A stretch of 64,000 nucleotides of DNA from Streptomyces goshikiensis (lineage in GTDB: Bacteria > Actinomycetota > Actinomycetes > Streptomycetales > Streptomycetaceae), in the NCBI RefSeq assembly GCF_014650555.1, contig NZ_BMVE01000014.1:140478-204477 (forward strand), written 5' to 3'. The notes below the pieces were generated by a model. The model was not told the DNA's origin, did not search any database, and worked only from the letters and a program-made list of their open reading frames with translations. Each line of letters begins with the position of its first letter. Positions within the stretch are counted from its first letter, which is position 1. The position numbers and the translations under genes were made by a program. Of this stretch, positions 25,163-34,079 are shown one piece after another.

Positions 25163-25801
25163 TCAAATAGCGATAGAAGACGAGGTCAGCAGCCTCCCGC
25201 CTATCGCCCTCCCAGCGAACTCCCACCGCGACACCGTGAGCATGTGCGGCCACCTCGTTGCGGCCGCCCGATGGGCGGCCGCAACCGCCGAAACGGCGTC
25301 GGCGAACGTCGAAGCCGCTGCATCCGGCATCACCGGGTCGTCCGCGAGCGCGACCAGAGCGACGGTGAAGTGCCGGCGTACTGCCTCCGACCGTCCGGCG
25401 AACGCCCGCAGCCACCCACGGACCGTGCCCTCGGCCAGGCCCAAGTGGGCGGCGATCTGGCGGTGGCCCATGCCCAGAGCGGCTATCTCCAGTCCGGCCC
25501 CGATTACAACGGCCGCATCTGCCCGCCGCGGCCAGAGTGCCTCCGCCAGTAGCACGTGCGTGACCTTGCAACCCGAGCAGCGCGTACGGCGTGGCCGCAG
25601 AAACAGCCGGGCCCCCAGGTCGCCCCGGATCTCCCGGGCCCGGCCATGACCCCACGGGGCCAGAACCGCCCCACAGCCCGGACAAGACAGCTGACCTCGC
25701 CGAAGCTGACGCTCCACCAACAGCCCGTCCGAGTCGACAACCAGCACCGACACCTCCACCTGACCTGCAACGATCAGCTGGAACCTCTCCAAACGGACCA
25801 C
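25163..25801 (-). CDS. Zinc-ribbon plus helix-turn-helix protein of the transposon (DUF6431-like)
   Basis: About 212 residues. Two Cys pairs form a zinc ribbon (LSCPGCGAVLAPWG; TRCSGCKVTHVLL). A helix-turn-helix follows (MGHRQIAAHLGLAEGTVRGW). The domain pair matches the DUF6431-type proteins that accompany this transposase-ATPase pair in actinobacteria, as I recall it. It lies ~100 bases upstream of the transposase on the same strand and may bind the element end or regulate it. The last ~40 residues are less well supported. Confidence 0.65.
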   Translation of the reverse strand: MVRLERFQLIVAGQVEVSVLVVDSDGLLVERQLRRGQLSCPGCGAVLAPWGHGRAREIRGDLGARLFLRPRRTRCSGCKVTHVLLAEALWPRRADAAVVIGAGLEIAALGMGHRQIAAHLGLAEGTVRGWLRAFAGRSEAVRRHFTVALVALADDPVMPDAAASTFADAVSAVAAAHRAAATRWPHMLTVSRWEFAGRAIGGRLLTSSSIAI

Positions 25802-25959
25802 CAGTCATGCTCGCCCGAGCACCTGTCTGCCCTGTTTCGCCTGCTGTGCTCCCACGGACCAGGTCGATGCATAATCCGCTTCGTCTGGATGGTGCGAGCT
25901 CGGACAATGGAAGAGCTGGAAGTAGCGATTCTCCGAGATCGAAGCAGGTTGCTGAGCCA

Positions 25960-26400
25960 ATGACTCAAACGCCATCCACCATGCAGATGGTCACCTTTGC
26001 GGCCTGGCGGGACGACGCTCTTCACCCGGGCCGCCCGGCTGACCGCCGGTACGTCACCCTGGCCGAGCTTCTGGTCCGACTGGGAAGTTACGGACTCGGG
26101 CTGACATGGAAGGCCGAGATGATCGACGAGGATCCACACCCGGCGTTCGCCCGGATGATGGAGGCATCAGCGGGCACCGGAGTACCCACCCTTGAGCTGC
26201 TGGCCATGGACGTCCATCTGCAGGCGGTCGATGGCGACTTCGAGGGCTACTCGGGCAACGACCTCGTGCTGACCCTGAGGGAGTTCGACAGTTCCAGCTG
26301 GGATGTCCGCACAGCCGACGCGTGGGTGCTGAGTGAGATCCAACGGTGTTACCCAGACGCCAGGCCAATGACCTCAGACGAATGGGACTCCACAAACTGA
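25960..26400 (+). CDS. Hypothetical protein, 146 aa
   Basis: An ATG at 25960 in a frame open from 25591; a second start (MQMVTFAAW) is ~7 codons later. The chain is acidic and well ordered (LAELLVRLGSYGLGLTWKAE; SGNDLVLTLREFDSSSWDVR; ADAWVLSEIQRCYPDARPMT). It looks intact. I do not recognise a family. It lies just outside the transposition module. Confidence 0.6.
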   Translation: MTQTPSTMQMVTFAAWRDDALHPGRPADRRYVTLAELLVRLGSYGLGLTWKAEMIDEDPHPAFARMMEASAGTGVPTLELLAMDVHLQAVDGDFEGYSGNDLVLTLREFDSSSWDVRTADAWVLSEIQRCYPDARPMTSDEWDSTN

Positions 26401-26941
26401 TTCTCTGAGGATGGAGCCACGTGGCCAGTGGCCCCCTGCCGACTATGCGGGGCTCTTCGTGCTCACGGTGTCGTCGCACACGAAGCAATCATCAGAACCC
26501 AGACACCGACACGGCCTGTGCACAACAAGAGTGTCGCCGTCACCCCGCTTCATCACCATGCTGAGTGTCGTCTAACACCCAGCCCCGCCGGCTCACGTGC
26601 TGGTCACACGAGGCCCAGCAGCCGCTCCAGCTCGCCGACCCCAGCGGCGGCCGTCCGCCGTACGACCACGTCACCGCTCTGCGGGACCTCCAGCGGGTAT
26701 TCAAACCAGGAGCCATCCGGACGGGGCCGGAGGCCAGGGTGGTCGAGCTCGCCGCATATTGCCAGGCACGGATACAGCACGGCGGAGCCCCCGCGGGTCC
26801 GGTGATGCTGGGGAGAACCGCTGTTCAGGCGCGTTCCGTGCGCGGTGGAGGCCGGGCGGTGTGAGCGTCGGGGCGCGGGCGCCGGGGGAGAAGTGTTCTG
26901 AAAGCCCGCCGGCAGTCCGCTCCTCGCCCTAGGGTGAGGGC
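26401..26941 (+). other. Mostly non-coding; one doubtful ORF at 26565-26864
   Basis: Within this 540-base stretch the only frame with plausible content is 26565-26864 (YDHVTALRDLQRVFKPGAIR, then EARVVELAAYCQARIQHGGA), which has a helical central segment but an arginine-rich end and no clear ribosome site. It may be the remnant of a small gene. I see nothing else. Confidence 0.3.
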
Positions 26942-27424
26942 ATGATTCCTGATTTTGTGTCAGATCTACGGAAAGCGGTCGGTCCCGACTGCCTGCTGTG
27001 GCTCCCGGGGGTGGTCGGGGTGGTCCTCGACGAGCACGGGCAGGTGCTCCTGCAGCGCCGGTCCGCTGCTGGTCTGTGGACGCCGTTGAGCGGGATCCTG
27101 GAACCCGGAGAGGCTCCGGCCGCCGGGGTAGCGCGGGAGGTGGCGGAGGAGACCGGGGTCCGGGTGGTGGTGGAACGCCTTGCGGCGGTGACGTCTTCCC
27201 CGCCGGTTAGGCACGGCAACGGGGACCGGGCGCAGTACCTGGAACTCGTGTTCGCCTGCCGCCCAGCGGACCCGGGTCAGGAGCCCCGGGTCTGTGACGA
27301 CGAGTCGGTGGAGGTCGGCTGGTTCGCGCTGGACGCCCTGCCGCCGATGAGTGAGCGGATGCGGGAGCTCATCGGGCTGGTCGAGAAAGACGAGCCTCAG
27401 GCGTGGTTTGCCCCGTCGCCGTGA
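26942..27424 (+). CDS. Nudix hydrolase
   Basis: 160 residues; ATG at 26942 shortly after GTGAGGG. The Nudix box is SGILEPGE, then REVAEETGV near residues 52-74, with strand VVGVVLDEHGQVLLQRRSAA before it and VEVGWFALDALPPMSERMRE after it. All catalytic residues are in place. It converges on the XRE gene that follows. Members with this layout act on small nucleotides or sugar nucleotides; the specificity is not readable. Confidence 0.88.
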   Translation: MIPDFVSDLRKAVGPDCLLWLPGVVGVVLDEHGQVLLQRRSAAGLWTPLSGILEPGEAPAAGVAREVAEETGVRVVVERLAAVTSSPPVRHGNGDRAQYLELVFACRPADPGQEPRVCDDESVEVGWFALDALPPMSERMRELIGLVEKDEPQAWFAPSP

Positions 27425-27469
27425 CCGGGCACCGGACCAGCTCCCCGGCGCCGGGGCGGAGCCAGGCCG

Positions 27470-28753
27470 CTATGCGGGCACGGCTCCCGTGCGGACAGCG
27501 AATTCCCGCAGGCCCTGCACGCGCGCCGGGCTGTAGAGCAGGCTTGATGTCAGGGCCCGCAGTGCCGGCCGGCGCACCTCTTGGGCCGCCTCCTGCTCGA
27601 CATGGGACAGCGCGGCGAAGGCCTGCTGGCTGTTGCCGAGCGTGTGCCACATACGGGCCGTGTCGGTCCAGGCCCGGGCGCGGCGTTCGGCGGTAGGCAT
27701 GAGGCCGATGTTCAGGCTCCGTGCGATCTCCACGCCCTCGTCCGGGGTGCCGAGGGTGTTGTGAACGCCGATGCGGTAAACGGCGGCCTGGGTCTTGGTG
27801 GCGTCGACGGTGAACAGCCCGCCGGGTGCCTGCGGGCGGCGCTCGACGGTCTCATCAGCTTCGTCGAGCAAAGTGAGCGCGGTTGCCCGGTCGCCGCCGG
27901 CAGCCGCCGAGTACGCCGCCGTGAGCAACAGCGTGGTCCGCACGGCTCCCGTGCGCTCATGGGCGGGGTCGAGCGCGGCCGCCTCGGTGGCGAGGAAGCG
28001 GACGGCTGAGGAGCAGTTCCCGGACCGCCGCATGGTGATGGCCAGTACGCGGGCGGCTTCTCCGACGGGGATGGGCATCCCGCTGGCCCGTGCGGCGGCC
28101 AGAGCGCGGTCGGCAGCGACCCACGCGGCGTCGGAGTGCTGCTTCGCGGCGAGTTCGGAGGCCAGGACATAGGCGCGGGCGAGGACGGCATTGGCCTGCT
28201 GGCGGGCTCGTCCGGCGGCCGATTCCCTGGTCGCCTCGGCGGCGGCCAGCAGGCCGGGCAGCGAGTTTCCGAGGTCGTTGTAGCGGGCGGCGGTGAACGC
28301 CTGGCGCGCGGAGGCTGTCTTGGCGGCCAGTGCCTGGAGCGGCGCGGGGTCGGCGCTCGGGAGCCGGAACAGCACGTCGTCGAGGTCCACGGCCGCAGCG
28401 GGCGAGGCCGCAGCCGTGCCCGTGCCGACGACAGCCGACGCCCCGGCAGCGAGCGCCCCCAGCAGTGTCCTGCGACGCATCGCGTCCTCCTCGTTCGGCA
28501 TCGGTACGTTCACCACGGTATCGATCACCGGGCCCGCAGGGACAGGGAACCCGCTGACCCGCTCAGGGGGGATGCGGAGCACCTGGGCCAGGCGCAGGCG
28601 GGTGTCGAGGTCCACGCGCATCCGGTTGCCCTCGATCCGCGAGATCGCAGACGGGGAGTAGCCGACAGCTCGGGCGACATCAACCTGCTTCAGCCGTAAA
28701 GCATGGCGTGCACTGCGGAAGATCGCGCCTAAGTCGCTCGTCTCCTGGCCCAC
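27470..28753 (-). CDS. XRE-type regulator with TPR-like sensor domain
   Basis: About 427 residues from a GTG at 28753 five bases after AGGAGG. The helix-turn-helix is at residues ~8-60 (LGAIFRSARHALRLKQVDVA; VGYSPSAISRIEGNRMRVDL). An alanine-rich stretch with a twin-arginine-like start (MRRRTLLGALAAGASAVVG) follows near residue 85, then TPR-like helices (AYVLASELAAKQHSDAAWVA; RMWHTLGNSQQAFAALSHVE). This matches a known Streptomyces regulator class. It is divergent from the epimerase-MurA pair and probably controls it. Confidence 0.82.
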   Translation of the reverse strand: MGQETSDLGAIFRSARHALRLKQVDVARAVGYSPSAISRIEGNRMRVDLDTRLRLAQVLRIPPERVSGFPVPAGPVIDTVVNVPMPNEEDAMRRRTLLGALAAGASAVVGTGTAAASPAAAVDLDDVLFRLPSADPAPLQALAAKTASARQAFTAARYNDLGNSLPGLLAAAEATRESAAGRARQQANAVLARAYVLASELAAKQHSDAAWVAADRALAAARASGMPIPVGEAARVLAITMRRSGNCSSAVRFLATEAAALDPAHERTGAVRTTLLLTAAYSAAAGGDRATALTLLDEADETVERRPQAPGGLFTVDATKTQAAVYRIGVHNTLGTPDEGVEIARSLNIGLMPTAERRARAWTDTARMWHTLGNSQQAFAALSHVEQEAAQEVRRPALRALTSSLLYSPARVQGLREFAVRTGAVPA

Positions 28754-28968
28754 GGGTACCTCCTGCGCACCGACGGGGAAGCACGACAGTACTGCCTGTC
28801 GCCAAACGGCAACAGGGCGTACAGGCGCACACCGTGTGCCGCTCCCGCACACCACGTGCGAGCGCGCCGATACCAGCTCCCGGACGGGTGCGTCAGGCAC
28901 CACGGTTGCGGCAGCAGACGCCCGGCACACCAGCCCGGTTCGCTGCTCCCACCTTTGCGGAGGCACCC

Positions 28969-29880
28969 TTGAACGTCCTGATCACCGGCGGCGCCGGCTT
29001 CCTCGGTTCGGCCCTCACCCAGGCGTTGCGCATCGCAGGGCACTCGGTCACCCCGCTGGACAACCTGTCGGTCACTTCCCGCCGTCCGAGCCCAACGGGC
29101 CTGATGGTCCGCGACGTCCGGTCGCTGACCGCACAGGATCTGGGCCGAGTGGACACGGTTGTGCACCTGGCCGCGCTCAAGTCCGTCCCGGAAAGCTTCG
29201 AGGTCGGCGGGTTCGAGCACAACGTCGAAGTCGACCGGCACATGCTCCACATCTTCACCGACTCGACCGCGAGGCGGCTGTTGCTGGCCTCCTCGTGCGA
29301 GGTCTACGGCCAGCAGAGCGGACCGCTCTCCGAGAACACGCCGCACGCCCCCCGCTCCCCGTACGCGGCGGGCAAGGTCGCCACCGAGCTGCTGGCCGAC
29401 ATCTACCGCCCGCGCCTGGAGGACGGCCGCCAGCTCGGCATCGTCAGGTTCTTCAACACCTTCGGCCCCCACGAGGACCCCGACGCCGTCGTCCCCGCCT
29501 TCCTCGACGCAGTCGCCGAGAACCGCCCGCTGACCATCGAGGGCGACGGCACCCAAGCCCGGGACCTGACGTACATCGAGGACGCGGTCACCATGCTCAC
29601 CCGCATCCTGGACGCCCCCGCGCTGCTGCCCGTCGTCAACTGCGGCTCCGGCCACGCGGTTTCCATCAGCGACCTCGCCCGTGCGGTCATCCGCACCGCC
29701 GGCCGCGGCACCATCACCCACACCGCCCCCCGGATCAACGAGATCTCCTCCTTCACCGCCGACCAGACCCTGTTCGCCCGCATGTACGGGCCCATCGACC
29801 GCATGCCCCTGGACAAAGCGCTGGCTCTCAGCGTCCAGACCCGCGCGCGCACCCTGGCAGCGGCCGTACCCGGCCGCTGA
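28969..29880 (+). CDS. NAD-dependent epimerase/dehydratase (extended SDR)
   Basis: 303 residues. I choose a TTG start at 28969 because GCGGAGG lies five bases upstream and the coenzyme motif (LNVLITGGAGFLGSALTQAL) begins at residue 1; the frame is open further upstream without a site. The active-site Tyr and Lys are in SPYAAGK, with SSCEVYGQQSG before it. FFNTFGPHEDPD and ARDLTYIEDAVTML are typical of nucleotide-sugar epimerases. It is followed by a MurA-like gene, so a UDP-sugar substrate is likely. Confidence 0.85.
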   Translation: MNVLITGGAGFLGSALTQALRIAGHSVTPLDNLSVTSRRPSPTGLMVRDVRSLTAQDLGRVDTVVHLAALKSVPESFEVGGFEHNVEVDRHMLHIFTDSTARRLLLASSCEVYGQQSGPLSENTPHAPRSPYAAGKVATELLADIYRPRLEDGRQLGIVRFFNTFGPHEDPDAVVPAFLDAVAENRPLTIEGDGTQARDLTYIEDAVTMLTRILDAPALLPVVNCGSGHAVSISDLARAVIRTAGRGTITHTAPRINEISSFTADQTLFARMYGPIDRMPLDKALALSVQTRARTLAAAVPGR

Positions 29881-29923
29881 ACGCCACCCCCACCCGCGCG
29901 GACAGGCAGTCCGTGCTGCTAGC

Positions 29924-29957
29924 GGTCCCGGCCCGGCACCCATGCCGGGCCGGGACC
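29924..29957 (+). terminator. Perfect hairpin between the epimerase and MurA-like genes
   Basis: GGTCCCGGCCCGGCA (29924-29938) pairs perfectly with 29943-29957 around a 4-base loop, midway between the two genes. It could end the epimerase transcript, or lower or stabilise the downstream one. Confidence 0.55.
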
Positions 29958-30001
29958 ATGAGCCCCCTCCAACACGCCCCACGCCCACGGGGAAGGAATC
30001 C

Positions 30002-31306
30002 GTGAACGATCAGACCTTCTTACTGCCCCTCACTGACACCCGCGCCATCCGCATCACCGGCGGCCACCGTCTGCAGGGCACGACATCGGTCCAGGGCAGC
30101 AAGAACATCGCCCTCCACCTGTACGCCGGCGCCCTGCTGGCCGACGAACCGCTGACCCTGACCGGCATCCCGCACATCCTGGACACCCAGGTCTGCTCGG
30201 AGATCCTCACCCGCACTGGCACCCCGACCAGGATCGTCGGCGACCGCTTCGAGACCGCGCCGGCCACTGCCTGGCACCCCGCCGTCCCGGACGAGCTGGG
30301 CGGGCGTATCCGCACCACCGCCGTCCTGGCCGCCGGCCTGCTCGCCCGAGCCGGCCGGGTCCGCTTCCCCCTGCCAGGCGGCGACGCCTTCTGCCACCGG
30401 CTCATCGACCGGCACCTGGCCGCCATGGAGGCCGCCGGCGCCACCCTGGACATCACCGGCACCCACGTCGAGGCCCACCTGACCGGCCGGGGCCCCCAGC
30501 CGTTCACCACCAATGTGACGACTCAGAAGTGGGGACCGAGCCTCGGAGCCACGGTCACCGCGATGCTGCTGGCCGCCCGTGCCCGCGGCACCTCCACCAT
30601 CCTCCACCCCAACGCCGAACCCGAGGTGCTGGCGACCGCCTCGATGTTCGCGGCAGGCGGAGTCGGCATCGCCTGGGAGGGAACCACCGCCCTCCAGGTC
30701 ACCGGCACCGACCACATCACCGGCGGCTCCTTCCCCGTCCCGCCAGACCGGCTGGAGGCCACCACGCTGCTCCTGGCCGCCGCCATCACCGGCGGAACCG
30801 TCCACCTCGACAACTTCCCCGTCTCCGGATTCACAGCCGCGCTGGTGGCCACACTCGCCGACGCCGGAATCGAACTGGCCCCCGCCAACGGCGGCACGCT
30901 CGCCCAATGCCCAGCCGGCCCCCGCTGCGTACAGACAGCCACCACCTCCGCCACCTGCACCGACATCCAGCCCCAGCTGACAGCCTTCCTCACCCAGGCC
31001 CCCGGCACCTCCCGCATCGAAGAACGGATCTACACCTCACGCGCCACCCACGTCGACCCCCTGCGCGCCCTCGGCGCCGACGTCACAGCCGATGGCCCGA
31101 CCATCACCGTGCACGGCCCGTCCCCCCTCACCGCGGCCCACGTGGCGAGCCAGGACATCCGCGCCGTCGCCGCCCTGGTGACCGCTGCCCTCGCAGCCGA
31201 GGGCACCACCACCATCCAAGGCATCTACCACCTGCAACGCGGCTACGGCAGCCTGCTGCCCAAACTCGCCTCACTCGGGGCCGAGCTGACAGTCACACAG
31301 AAGTAG
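30002..31306 (+). CDS. MurA-like enolpyruvyl transferase with Asp at the catalytic Cys position
   Basis: 434 residues; GTG at 30002 after GGGAAGGAA. The EPSP-synthase/MurA fold is clear: SVQGSKNIALHLYAGALL (with the substrate-binding Lys), and CTDIQPQLTAFLTQAPGTSR near residue 320 (with the catalytic Asp of MurA). Where MurA has the flexible loop Cys (LPGGCxxG), this protein has LPGGDAFCHRLIDRH. A Cys-to-Asp change at this place makes MurA insensitive to fosfomycin, as in mycobacteria. Housekeeping MurA, an enolpyruvyl transferase of secondary metabolism (as in nikkomycin-type nucleosides) or a resistant copy are all possible; the epimerase partner favours a special pathway. Confidence 0.85.
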   Translation: MNDQTFLLPLTDTRAIRITGGHRLQGTTSVQGSKNIALHLYAGALLADEPLTLTGIPHILDTQVCSEILTRTGTPTRIVGDRFETAPATAWHPAVPDELGGRIRTTAVLAAGLLARAGRVRFPLPGGDAFCHRLIDRHLAAMEAAGATLDITGTHVEAHLTGRGPQPFTTNVTTQKWGPSLGATVTAMLLAARARGTSTILHPNAEPEVLATASMFAAGGVGIAWEGTTALQVTGTDHITGGSFPVPPDRLEATTLLLAAAITGGTVHLDNFPVSGFTAALVATLADAGIELAPANGGTLAQCPAGPRCVQTATTSATCTDIQPQLTAFLTQAPGTSRIEERIYTSRATHVDPLRALGADVTADGPTITVHGPSPLTAAHVASQDIRAVAALVTAALAAEGTTTIQGIYHLQRGYGSLLPKLASLGAELTVTQK

Positions 31307-31325
31307 GAACCCAAGGCACGCAAGA

Positions 31326-31350
31326 ACGCGACCGCTCCCTGCGGTCGCGT
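31326..31350 (+). terminator. Hairpin terminator after the MurA-like gene
   Basis: ACGCGACCGC (31326-31335) pairs with 31341-31350 around TCCCT, 20 bases after the stop codon. Confidence 0.65.
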
Positions 31351-31499
31351 CGCAGGTGATCAACCCCAGCAAGCTGCCCGGCCCGAGCTCGGCGGCCACC
31401 ATCGGCGCACCCGTCCGGCGACCTGCGCCCGCCGAACACGATGCACCCCGCTTCGTCGGCGACGCCTGGGGCCCATGGGCATGGATTCCGTCGTCCTCG

Positions 31500-31920
31500 C
31501 CACCCACCACGGCGAGCGCCTGGTCCAGCCAGCTCCTGTCCGAGGATCCGGCCGCGGATTCGGTGCTGTGCCTGGCACGGAGGGGCCGTCGTGGCGGCCT
31601 GCGACGACCACCTGGCAGGCAGCTGACGTCGAGCCGGGCGGAGCCGACCTGATGCGGCTGTTCCACGGTGCCGACGCCGTGATCCACCTCGCCTGGAAGT
31701 CCAGCCCACCCATCACCCGGCCGCAACATGGCGCATCAACGTCCTCGGCAGCATGCGCGTCTTCGACGCCGTCGCCGCTGCGGGCGTCCCGCCCTGATCC
31801 ACGCTTACTCGGTCGGCGCGTACTCACCCGGACCCAAGGACTGGGCGGTTGACGAATCGTGGCCCACGCACGGCTGGCCACAGGCTGCCTACACCCGCGA
31901 GAAGGCTGGCGCACCCTGCG
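31500..31920 (+). pseudogene. NAD-dependent epimerase/dehydratase remnant (second SDR type)
   Basis: Family segments occur in order but in different frames: LLSEDPAADSVLCLARR; TTWQAADVEPGGADLMRLFH, then GADAVIHLAWK; and in another frame ALIHAYSVGAYSPGPKDWAV, then DESWPTHGWPQAAYTREKA. These match a common Streptomyces SDR family. At least two frameshifts and the loss of both ends show it is dead. It is not a copy of the intact epimerase at 28969. Confidence 0.65.
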
Positions 31921-32142
31921 CGCCCTGGCCCAAACCGACAGCCGTCTCCACGCCGACGACCTCGACGTCCTGCTGGACTGCGGCGAGCGGCAGAGCAACA
32001 CGCTAGAGGAGGTTCGCTCCGCCGCGGCAGCCCGAACGCTGGGATGCGCGCCGCAGGCCGCGCGGTGAACGCGTAGCCGCAGGGCTCGCCGGTCAGCTCC
32101 AGCACCCAGTCGAAGCCCGGGGAGCCGCACCAGGAACTTCAG

Positions 32143-32740
32143 GTGCACGCACCTGTGGACAGATGCTGTCCGCAATGTGGCATCGGCGCCGGTCAGTTCC
32201 AGCAGACGCCGGAACTGCGGCTGCGGTGCGCGCAGGCTCATGCGTTTACCACATTCGGCCGCGGTGTGCCGGGTGCGCTCGTGCTGCGCGACCTCCTCGT
32301 AGCCGTGCCGAGCTATCGGGAGATGTGGGCGGCCGTGTGGGCCCATCACGCGGCCGGGGACCTGCCCGCAGCTGTCACCGCCGCCTGCGAGCTAGAGACG
32401 GCCCTGAGTGGCTGGTCCGGGGAGTCAGATGCCACCATCCCGGTGCTCATCGCCCGCGCGTGGCTCACCCTCTGCCGGCGCGCCGACTGGCACGGAACCA
32501 GGGAATTGTTCATCGCGACCGCCTTGCGCTGCCGGGCCGCGCAACACCGCCCTGAGGCCGACACGGTGCGCACGGCCCGTAACGTGCATGCTGTCTGGCA
32601 CCTGCTCGGGGAGGAGGGCCCGGAGGCCGCCGCTGACCTCGCCGGCCCCCCTGGCGGACATGCTCGCTACCCTCGGCGAGGACGACCGCCGGGCCGATGT
32701 CCTCGCACGGGAACAGGTCGCCGCGGCCTCCGCGGGGTGA
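32143..32740 (+). pseudogene. Hypothetical protein gene with a frameshift near its 3' end
   Basis: From 32143 the frame is good for ~170 residues (CPQCGIGAGQFQQTPELRLR; DLLVAVPSYREMWAAVWAHH; ATIPVLIARAWLTLCRRADW; TVRTARNVHAVWHLLGEEGP). At a run of six C near 32648 the match moves to another frame (PLADMLATLGEDDRRADVLA, then REQVAAASAG, TGA at 32740). One extra C explains this, either as mutation or sequencing error. The true start may lie upstream in the SDR remnant. Family not recognised. Confidence 0.45.
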
Positions 32741-32770
32741 CCTTGCCGTCCCGCACCCGGTTGAACCGGC

Positions 32771-33145
32771 ATGAGAAAGACGATCTACGCAGTGACGGTG
32801 GCGGCCGTCGTATTCGCCGCCGCTCCCGCGCACGCCAACGCGAAAGCCAAGGACGGCCAGGTTGGCCTGTCCGTGTACGGCAAGGGCCTGCGGGTCGAGG
32901 AGGTGGGAGCGCACATGCAAGGCCACGGTACCGGTGTACGCGCCCGCCTGATCACCTACGACCCGGACGGGTACCGGTCGGCGTTCACCGGGTGGAAGGA
33001 CGCCACCCCCGTGAGTGCGGCCCTGACCAAGCTCTCCACGGTGGGCTGGAAGTGGAAGGGCGGGAAGAAGTTCGCCCACGGCACAAGGCTGTGCGTGGAG
33101 TTCAACGTCGTGCAGGGGGAGCCGTGCGCGGTGATCCACCGGTAG
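32771..33145 (+). CDS. Secreted small protein, copy 1
   Basis: 124 residues with a Sec signal peptide (MRKTIYAVTVAAVVFAAAPA, cleavage likely after AHA). The mature part is ~100 residues, basic and beta-rich, with two Cys near the end (TRLCVEFNVVQGEPCAVIHR) that could form a disulfide. It is about 90 percent identical by eye to the gene at 41173-41547, and the similarity continues into flanking DNA. Function unknown. Confidence 0.75.
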   Translation: MRKTIYAVTVAAVVFAAAPAHANAKAKDGQVGLSVYGKGLRVEEVGAHMQGHGTGVRARLITYDPDGYRSAFTGWKDATPVSAALTKLSTVGWKWKGGKKFAHGTRLCVEFNVVQGEPCAVIHR

Positions 33146-33224
33146 CCGGTCCCTGCGGCAACAACCGCTGACCGGCGCAGCGCAGGCCGCCGCCCTTACG
33201 GAGTGGCGGCCCGCACTGCTGCGC

Positions 33225-33455
33225 TCACTCCTCGCTGGTGTCCGGGCTCCAGGCGGCTGGCCCGCCCCCGCGCCAATCGATCAACAGCGGGTCGTCGAGG
33301 CGGACGCTATCCGGGTCCAGGCCTGCCCGTCGCAGGAACTCCAGGAGGTCGCGGGGGTTCAGGGCGCGGCCGAGGATTTCCCCGTCCGCGCGGACGCGTC
33401 GCCCGCCCTGGGCGTCGGGTGGGTAGACGACCACTTTTGGTTGGCTTTCGGTCAT
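33225..33455 (-). CDS. Small hypothetical protein, 76 aa
   Basis: ATG at 33455 after AAGGTGG. The sequence is ordered (PKVVVYPPDAQGGRRVRADG; LLEFLRRAGLDPDSVRLDDP; IDWRGGGPAAWSPDTSEE). It follows the DUF6233 gene by 23 bases on the same strand, so the two are probably co-transcribed. The C-terminus is duplicated at 41625-41690. No function known. Confidence 0.6.
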   Translation of the reverse strand: MTESQPKVVVYPPDAQGGRRVRADGEILGRALNPRDLLEFLRRAGLDPDSVRLDDPLLIDWRGGGPAAWSPDTSEE

Positions 33456-33478
33456 GTTTCCACCTTGAGGTCGGTGAT

Positions 33479-33835
33479 TCACTCCAGCACCCCGAGGGCG
33501 GTGTCGGGCCGGCAGTGAGGGCATGCGGGGATGCCCTGGGCGAGCAGGGCGCGTATCTGGTCGGCGCTGGCCGGGGCGCAGCGGCTGCGGGTGTCCCAGC
33601 AGTCCCCGGCGTGAGCGCGGACCGGGAGGCGGCCGACACCGATCCCGCGCTCGACCAGCCATGCTGGGGGCTCGGGCTCGGGCTCGGGCTCGGGCGCAGG
33701 CTGCGCCTGCTTCCGTACGGTGGCGGCCTTGCACCCCTCGGCGGCGGCGAGGGCCTGTTCCATGCGGCTGAGTTCGCCGCGCAGGTAGGTGACCAGAGTC
33801 CGGAGGCGGGGGAGGTCTGGCGGCAGGACGGACAT
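33479..33835 (-). CDS. DUF6233 family protein
   Basis: 118 residues from an ATG at 33835. Family features: VLPPDLPRLRTLVTYLRGEL at the start, a Glu-Pro repeat in the middle (PAPEPEPEPEPP), then PAWLVERGIGVGRLPVRAHA and IPACPHCRPDTALGVLE, whose CPHC looks like a metal-binding pair. A Streptomyces-specific family without known function. Fragments of two more copies lie at 21826 and 55583. Confidence 0.72.
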   Translation of the reverse strand: MSVLPPDLPRLRTLVTYLRGELSRMEQALAAAEGCKAATVRKQAQPAPEPEPEPEPPAWLVERGIGVGRLPVRAHAGDCWDTRSRCAPASADQIRALLAQGIPACPHCRPDTALGVLE

Positions 33836-33837
33836 GC

Positions 33838-34002
33838 TCAGCCCCCGTACCGCGCCTGACGCGCGGCCTTGCATGACGCGCACAAGGGCGAGGCGCCGCC
33901 CCCGTATCGGCATGTGGGGGCGTGGCATTTCGAGCAGGGGCCGGTTTGGCTCGGTGCCCAGGAGGCGGCCTGCGGTCTGGCTGGGGTTTCGGGGGTGGTC
34001 AT
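33838..34002 (-). CDS. Small zinc-ribbon-like protein, 54 aa
   Basis: ATG at 34002 behind AGGAG. The chain has CSKCHAPTC and later LCASCKAARQ, a four-cysteine arrangement suited to one zinc. It ends two bases before the DUF6233 start, so the pair is translated together. Small zinc-ribbon proteins upstream of DUF6233 genes fit a regulatory or plasmid-maintenance role, but this is a guess. Confidence 0.55.
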   Translation of the reverse strand: MTTPETPARPQAASWAPSQTGPCSKCHAPTCRYGGGASPLCASCKAARQARYGG

Positions 34003-34079
34003 TGTGTGCTCCTGGGCGGTGCGGAAGACGTCACTCCTATTAGATCTCATGTTCGATTGTCTGGGCGAGTCTGTGCAGG

